From a virus: a stretch of DNA of 39,389 nucleotides. Positions 36,237 through 39,389 of the stretch are shown here, in pieces. The notes beneath the pieces are model-generated. The model was given only the letters and a program-made list of their open reading frames with translations. It was not told the origin of the DNA and did not search any database. Both the position numbers and the translations under genes were made by a program. The DNA lies in IMG/VR virus record IMGVR_UViG_3300037322_000310, positions 1-39,389 of that record; one strand, given 5' to 3'. Position 1 is the first letter of the stretch; every line of letters starts with the position of its first letter.

Positions 36237-36265
36237 GATTTATCCGGAATGTATTACGTTGTCAA
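36237..36265 (-). promoter_or_regulatory. Promoter of the double-HTH operon
   Basis: Minus strand TTGACA (36265-36260), 17 bp, TAAATC (36242-36237). The -35 overlaps the stop codon of the upstream NAMPT gene. Confidence 0.6.
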
Positions 36266-37728
36266 CCCTGATAAACACGACGCCAGTCGGCGGCGTTTTT
36301 ACGAACCTGCTCCCATTTCTGGGTGTTGAGTAACACCGAATTTGCATAGACCACAACCAGATGATTCGTCCGTCCGTTAATGTCGCACTGGCTAATCGTC
36401 TGGAGCTTTCCAGAATCGTCCGCCCTGACCACAGCGAAACGACCAGCCTTGGATGCCTTACTGGGGTCAGTCGCCACTTCTTTGCGGACATCGCGGGGCA
36501 TCCCTGCGATCTGCACATAGGAAGTCTTCATGGCGAACCGGTGAGTGTCACGCTCTGCCTCGTGGACCAACAGCCCACCACCCGATCCGAACACCAGATT
36601 GTCCACTGACCACTTGTGGTAGGTCACACGCTGGAGGATGCGACGAAGACTATCCTCGTTGATCCCGTCGCCCTGAATGAGACGAACGTAATCAGGCAGG
36701 ACCCGGTAGCCCTTGTCGTTCACCGTCCAACCAACGAGTCGGCCGATTAGGTCAAGGCAGTGGACTACATTGATGATCGGGTCACCGGAGTCAGGCCGCA
36801 CCACCAACCGCATGTTCGACGCCTTGAGCCGTTCGAGCAGCCCGCCTTCACCGGCGGGCTTAAGCCACATACCGATGGCAGTATCCTGATCGTAGGTATC
36901 AATCACGACAGACACAGGGTAGCGCCCGCCGCCGAGGAACTGCTTGTCGCCGTGGACTTCCAGAATGCGTTCGAAGAACGCCATCTCGTTCTCCCGGCCC
37001 CACGACGTGGTGACCGAGTGTTCGGTGGCAGGAATCGAGAAGCCCGGCATTCCATCGAACTGGTAAGCGTGCTTGGCGAACCGGATGCCCATCAGGTTGT
37101 CAGTCACCTGAAAGTTCACGAGGTGGGCCATACCACCGATCGCAGCAGCTTCGGTCGATTGTGCGCCACGAGCGCCGAAGTCCACCATCAGCCAGTCAGC
37201 CAGTTCAGGCGTCCCACTTTCCGTCAGGTAATTCTCCAGCAGATTGTGCCAGCGCATCGAACGAGTCGCGATCGTGGTCGGATACCAAACAGCACGGAGC
37301 AACATGGTCTCGACGTAGGCAGCGATGCCAGCACATTCTTCATCGGTGGATTCCACCGTCACCAGCACCGTTCCCTGATCGACCACAGTTCCTTCCGGGA
37401 GGGCCCGGACTAGGACGGGCAGATAGCCAGCGTGTTTCTCGACTATCCGATCCCACACCACACGATTGAACGGGACACCGTGCGCGGAGAGTTCCGCTTC
37501 GGCTTCATCGATCATTGCAGTCGTGACCTGCTGCAACAGGTAATACCGCAGCGCATATTGCAGGCCGAAGAACTGGACGTGGGTGAACGCACCACCCTTA
37601 CGGGCTTCGATATAGCCGTAGCTCTTCTCGAACTCAGGGTGTTCGAACGTCCAGTGTGTCGCCTTGTAGGTGTCGGCGTTGAGGATCGGCTGGGTCAACA
37701 GCGTTCCGAGGTCATTGATGAATTGCAT
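36262..37728 (-). CDS. nadV: Nicotinamide phosphoribosyltransferase (NAMPT)
   Basis: 488 aa, family length. Makes NMN from nicotinamide and PRPP. Diagnostic segments: NADTYKATHW (N-terminus), VDFGARGAQS, PATEHSVTTSWG with the catalytic His, RPDSGDP, IQGDGI and FGSGGGLL. Start ATG overlaps the upstream stop (TAATG). It sits downstream of an NMN adenylyltransferase-Nudix gene, so the two form an NAD+ rebuilding route, known in phages as NARP2, that overcomes NAD-depleting immunity. Confidence 0.96.
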   Translation of the reverse strand: MQFINDLGTLLTQPILNADTYKATHWTFEHPEFEKSYGYIEARKGGAFTHVQFFGLQYALRYYLLQQVTTAMIDEAEAELSAHGVPFNRVVWDRIVEKHAGYLPVLVRALPEGTVVDQGTVLVTVESTDEECAGIAAYVETMLLRAVWYPTTIATRSMRWHNLLENYLTESGTPELADWLMVDFGARGAQSTEAAAIGGMAHLVNFQVTDNLMGIRFAKHAYQFDGMPGFSIPATEHSVTTSWGRENEMAFFERILEVHGDKQFLGGGRYPVSVVIDTYDQDTAIGMWLKPAGEGGLLERLKASNMRLVVRPDSGDPIINVVHCLDLIGRLVGWTVNDKGYRVLPDYVRLIQGDGINEDSLRRILQRVTYHKWSVDNLVFGSGGGLLVHEAERDTHRFAMKTSYVQIAGMPRDVRKEVATDPSKASKAGRFAVVRADDSGKLQTISQCDINGRTNHLVVVYANSVLLNTQKWEQVRKNAADWRRVYQG

Positions 37729-37919
37729 TAGACAATCTCCACGCAGTGAGTGCAGGCAGCGACATCCGGAAGTCCCATACTATCACAATCAATGTGTAGG
37801 GCCACCTTGGTTCCGTCGGTGAAAAGAAACTCGATGTTGTTACGGCTTGTCGCATCCATCTTTATGATCGTCTTACCAACGAAAAGATGAAGGGCTTTAG
37901 AAATCGGAACTTCCATCAT
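37728..37919 (-). CDS. Small hypothetical protein between NAD genes
   Basis: 63 aa, ATG overlapping the NMNAT stop (ATGA). Strand-rich (TIIKMDATSRNNIEFLFTDG) with CTHC near the end. No family recognised; coupled translation with the two NAD genes suggests a related role. Confidence 0.65.
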   Translation of the reverse strand: MMEVPISKALHLFVGKTIIKMDATSRNNIEFLFTDGTKVALHIDCDSMGLPDVAACTHCVEIV

Positions 37920-39001
37920 AGCACCGAGTTGAAACGAGTGGCGAAGTGATCGATGACGTTGAAGTGGTCTTCGAACATCATCTCACGGGTTACTTCATCG
38001 ATCGGCCACCAACGAGCCACGCTGGCATCGTCCTGTCCCCGGACGAGGGGCAGGTCCATGCTTAACGAAGTAAGATCGAAACCGTAGGCAACCGAGATCG
38101 TCCGCTTCCGGGTCGAGCGCCACGGATTGTCCAACAACTTCTCACCCTTACAGGCAAGCGCGAGAATCGCGAGATTCACGTCGATGTCAGTCTCTTCGAC
38201 CAGTTCCCGTAGCGCAGCTTGTTCGAAGGTCTCGTCCATCCCAACATGACCGCCGGGTAAGGCCCACAGACCCTCACCGGGCATCTGGCCGCGACGCACC
38301 AGTAACACGTGCCCGGCCATGATCACACAGGCATCGGCAGCCGTGAAATAGCGAGGATAGGGTTCTTGCGAGAACTGGTCGAGATAATAATTCATGAAAT
38401 GATATTCCCGGCGCATCTGATTGAAGCGCTCCGTGCTTACCCATTCCCGAAGGAAGCTGAAAGTCCCACGAGGGAAGATCGTCTCTCCAGTCTGCTGCTG
38501 AAACCGGACAAGCGTTTCGACCGCGTTGTCCTCTTCGGGGATGTCGTAGAGAATCTTCCGCAGCTTCGTGGCATCCAACGTCCCGTGAAGTTCCGGGCTG
38601 GCCGGCGTCACGCTGATCGATCCCCACTGGGGGAACAGAGTGAGATAGTAGGACGACCCATCCTTCGAATATCCGATCAGGGCGATTTTCGGATCAGAGA
38701 TCGAGATCGCCTTGGCCTGATCGGTGACGCATTTTTGGACAGCAGCTACCCAGCGGTTGTCATTCTCCTGATCTGCAATGCCGAGAATGAACACACGGTC
38801 CTGCTCGGTGGGAGTCAGGCTGGCCCGGATCATTTCACGAACCTCTTCGAAGGTGAAGGGGTTACGGAAATTGATCGGTTCACCAACGGAGCCAACAATG
38901 ACGAAAAGATATTGGGCCTTCTGGAGAGCCTGCTTGATCACAGTCATGTGACCAGCGTGGAAAGGGCGCATACGCCCGGCAAAAACGCAGATGTCATACA
39001 T
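37916..39001 (-). CDS. Bifunctional NMN adenylyltransferase / Nudix hydrolase
   Basis: 361 aa. Residues 1-170: nucleotidyltransferase fold with GRMRPFHAGHM (HxGH at 15-18) and ISISDP...GYSKDGSSYY, as in NadM-type enzymes; converts NMN plus ATP to NAD+. Residues about 220-361: Nudix domain with ALPGGHVGMDETFEQAALRE followed by LVEETDI; the box's last Gly is Asp. The fused Nudix domain may hydrolyse ADP-ribose, the product of NADases. AAGGAGACAG ribosome site. Confidence 0.94.
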   Translation of the reverse strand: MYDICVFAGRMRPFHAGHMTVIKQALQKAQYLFVIVGSVGEPINFRNPFTFEEVREMIRASLTPTEQDRVFILGIADQENDNRWVAAVQKCVTDQAKAISISDPKIALIGYSKDGSSYYLTLFPQWGSISVTPASPELHGTLDATKLRKILYDIPEEDNAVETLVRFQQQTGETIFPRGTFSFLREWVSTERFNQMRREYHFMNYYLDQFSQEPYPRYFTAADACVIMAGHVLLVRRGQMPGEGLWALPGGHVGMDETFEQAALRELVEETDIDVNLAILALACKGEKLLDNPWRSTRKRTISVAYGFDLTSLSMDLPLVRGQDDASVARWWPIDEVTREMMFEDHFNVIDHFATRFNSVL

Positions 39002-39013
39002 AAGTCTGTCTCC

Positions 39014-39389
39014 TTAATCAGCAGGCATGATGTTGATTTGAATGTCGAAGAACTCCAGCTTCTCAGCCAGTGATCGAAGGGCAGCCCGTGCCTCTTTGAT
39101 CATTACAAGTTCTTGCGGCATGTGCAATTGATAATGGTAGACCCACGAAGAGTTTTCCACCGACAGGCGCAAGATCAACCGTTCCAGATCGGTGAAGGGA
39201 TCGCTCAGGCAGTTCGCGTAGGCATATTCGAACATACCTTCGCAACAGGTGTTGATCGCCGTCGGGTGATAACCCGCTTGAAGCAGAGTGAACAACGGGT
39301 CCGAAGGATCGGTCACGTCTTCTCGAAAAGCGTGATCACCGATCTGGGCAAAACCCCACATCAAACCTTCCGCTTCCTTGTCCGTGATC
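39014..39389 (-). CDS. Hypothetical protein, 5' end outside the window
   Basis: The frame stays open to the window edge (ITDKEAEGLMWGFAQIG), so the N-terminus is probably missing; an internal ATG at 39361 gives 115 aa. Acidic, helical, with NTCCEGMFEYAYANC. First visible gene of the NAD operon. Unknown. Confidence 0.65.
   Translation of the reverse strand, partial: ITDKEAEGLMWGFAQIGDHAFREDVTDPSDPLFTLLQAGYHPTAINTCCEGMFEYAYANCLSDPFTDLERLILRLSVENSSWVYHYQLHMPQELVMIKEARAALRSLAEKLEFFDIQINIMPAD

Overview
The window looks like part of the genome of a large tailed phage (or a closely related mobile element) of an alphaproteobacterium. The phage evidence is tight operons of DNA-replication and nucleotide genes, a family-A DNA polymerase, an SF3 primase-helicase, a holin-like gene, about 35 tRNA genes and many small unrelated ORFs. 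The alphaproteobacterial evidence is a GapR (DUF2312) homologue, a two-piece circularly permuted tmRNA whose tag contains NDN and ends LAA, and promoters of the TTGAC-N17-TA type. A Caulobacter phiCbK-like large siphophage is the nearest picture I have, but that is inference.

Layout. 1-11119, minus strand: three transcription units. The first (promoter near 11119) carries two small genes, an SNF2 helicase interrupted by a mini-intein, and a DUF3850 protein. The second (promoter near 7753) carries an HD phosphohydrolase, dCMP deaminase, adenine methyltransferase, a T5-A1-like metallophosphoesterase, an ASCH-like protein, a kinase-like protein and small genes, most joined by 4-base start/stop overlaps. 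The third is DNA polymerase. 11108-13390, plus strand: three small genes, a catalytic-domain-only tyrosine recombinase, and a protein with a histone-H1-like tail.

13442-22400: RNA territory. First comes a protein-free, highly folded stretch of about 2.3 kb with a promoter at one end and its only terminator at the other, and with tRNA-like pieces inside: a candidate giant non-coding RNA. Then follow about 35 tRNA genes covering all 20 amino acids (Tyr tentative). One further tRNA is circularly permuted (3' half before 5' half). Two tRNA-Val genes and the tmRNA have a GGCAG-type T-loop in place of TTCRA. Three protein genes lie in the array, one with a tRNA-Gln inside its reading frame. The section ends with the permuted tmRNA, tRNA-like remnants and a further small structured RNA.

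22470-32600, plus strand: an HslV-like Ntn hydrolase, the primase-helicase, the RNA ligase RtcB (after a leader with a two-codon ORF and a hairpin), envelope proteins (a lipoprotein, an SPFH-like protein), GapR, a winged-helix protein, a lysis-type membrane cassette, a zinc-ribbon protein, a metallophosphoesterase and an HTH protein. 32608-39389, minus strand: small genes, zinc-finger proteins, a double-HTH regulator, and an NAD-salvage pair (nicotinamide phosphoribosyltransferase plus NMN adenylyltransferase-Nudix).

How it fits together. The phage copies its DNA with its own polymerase, primase-helicase and nucleotide enzymes. It can rebuild NAD+ from nicotinamide, a known counter to NAD-depleting defences, and it brings a near-complete translation kit (tRNAs, tmRNA, RNA ligase). 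RtcB next to a permuted tRNA gene suggests a processing or repair pathway, but this is inference. Nearly every promoter keeps a 16-17 bp spacer and many carry their own small palindrome.
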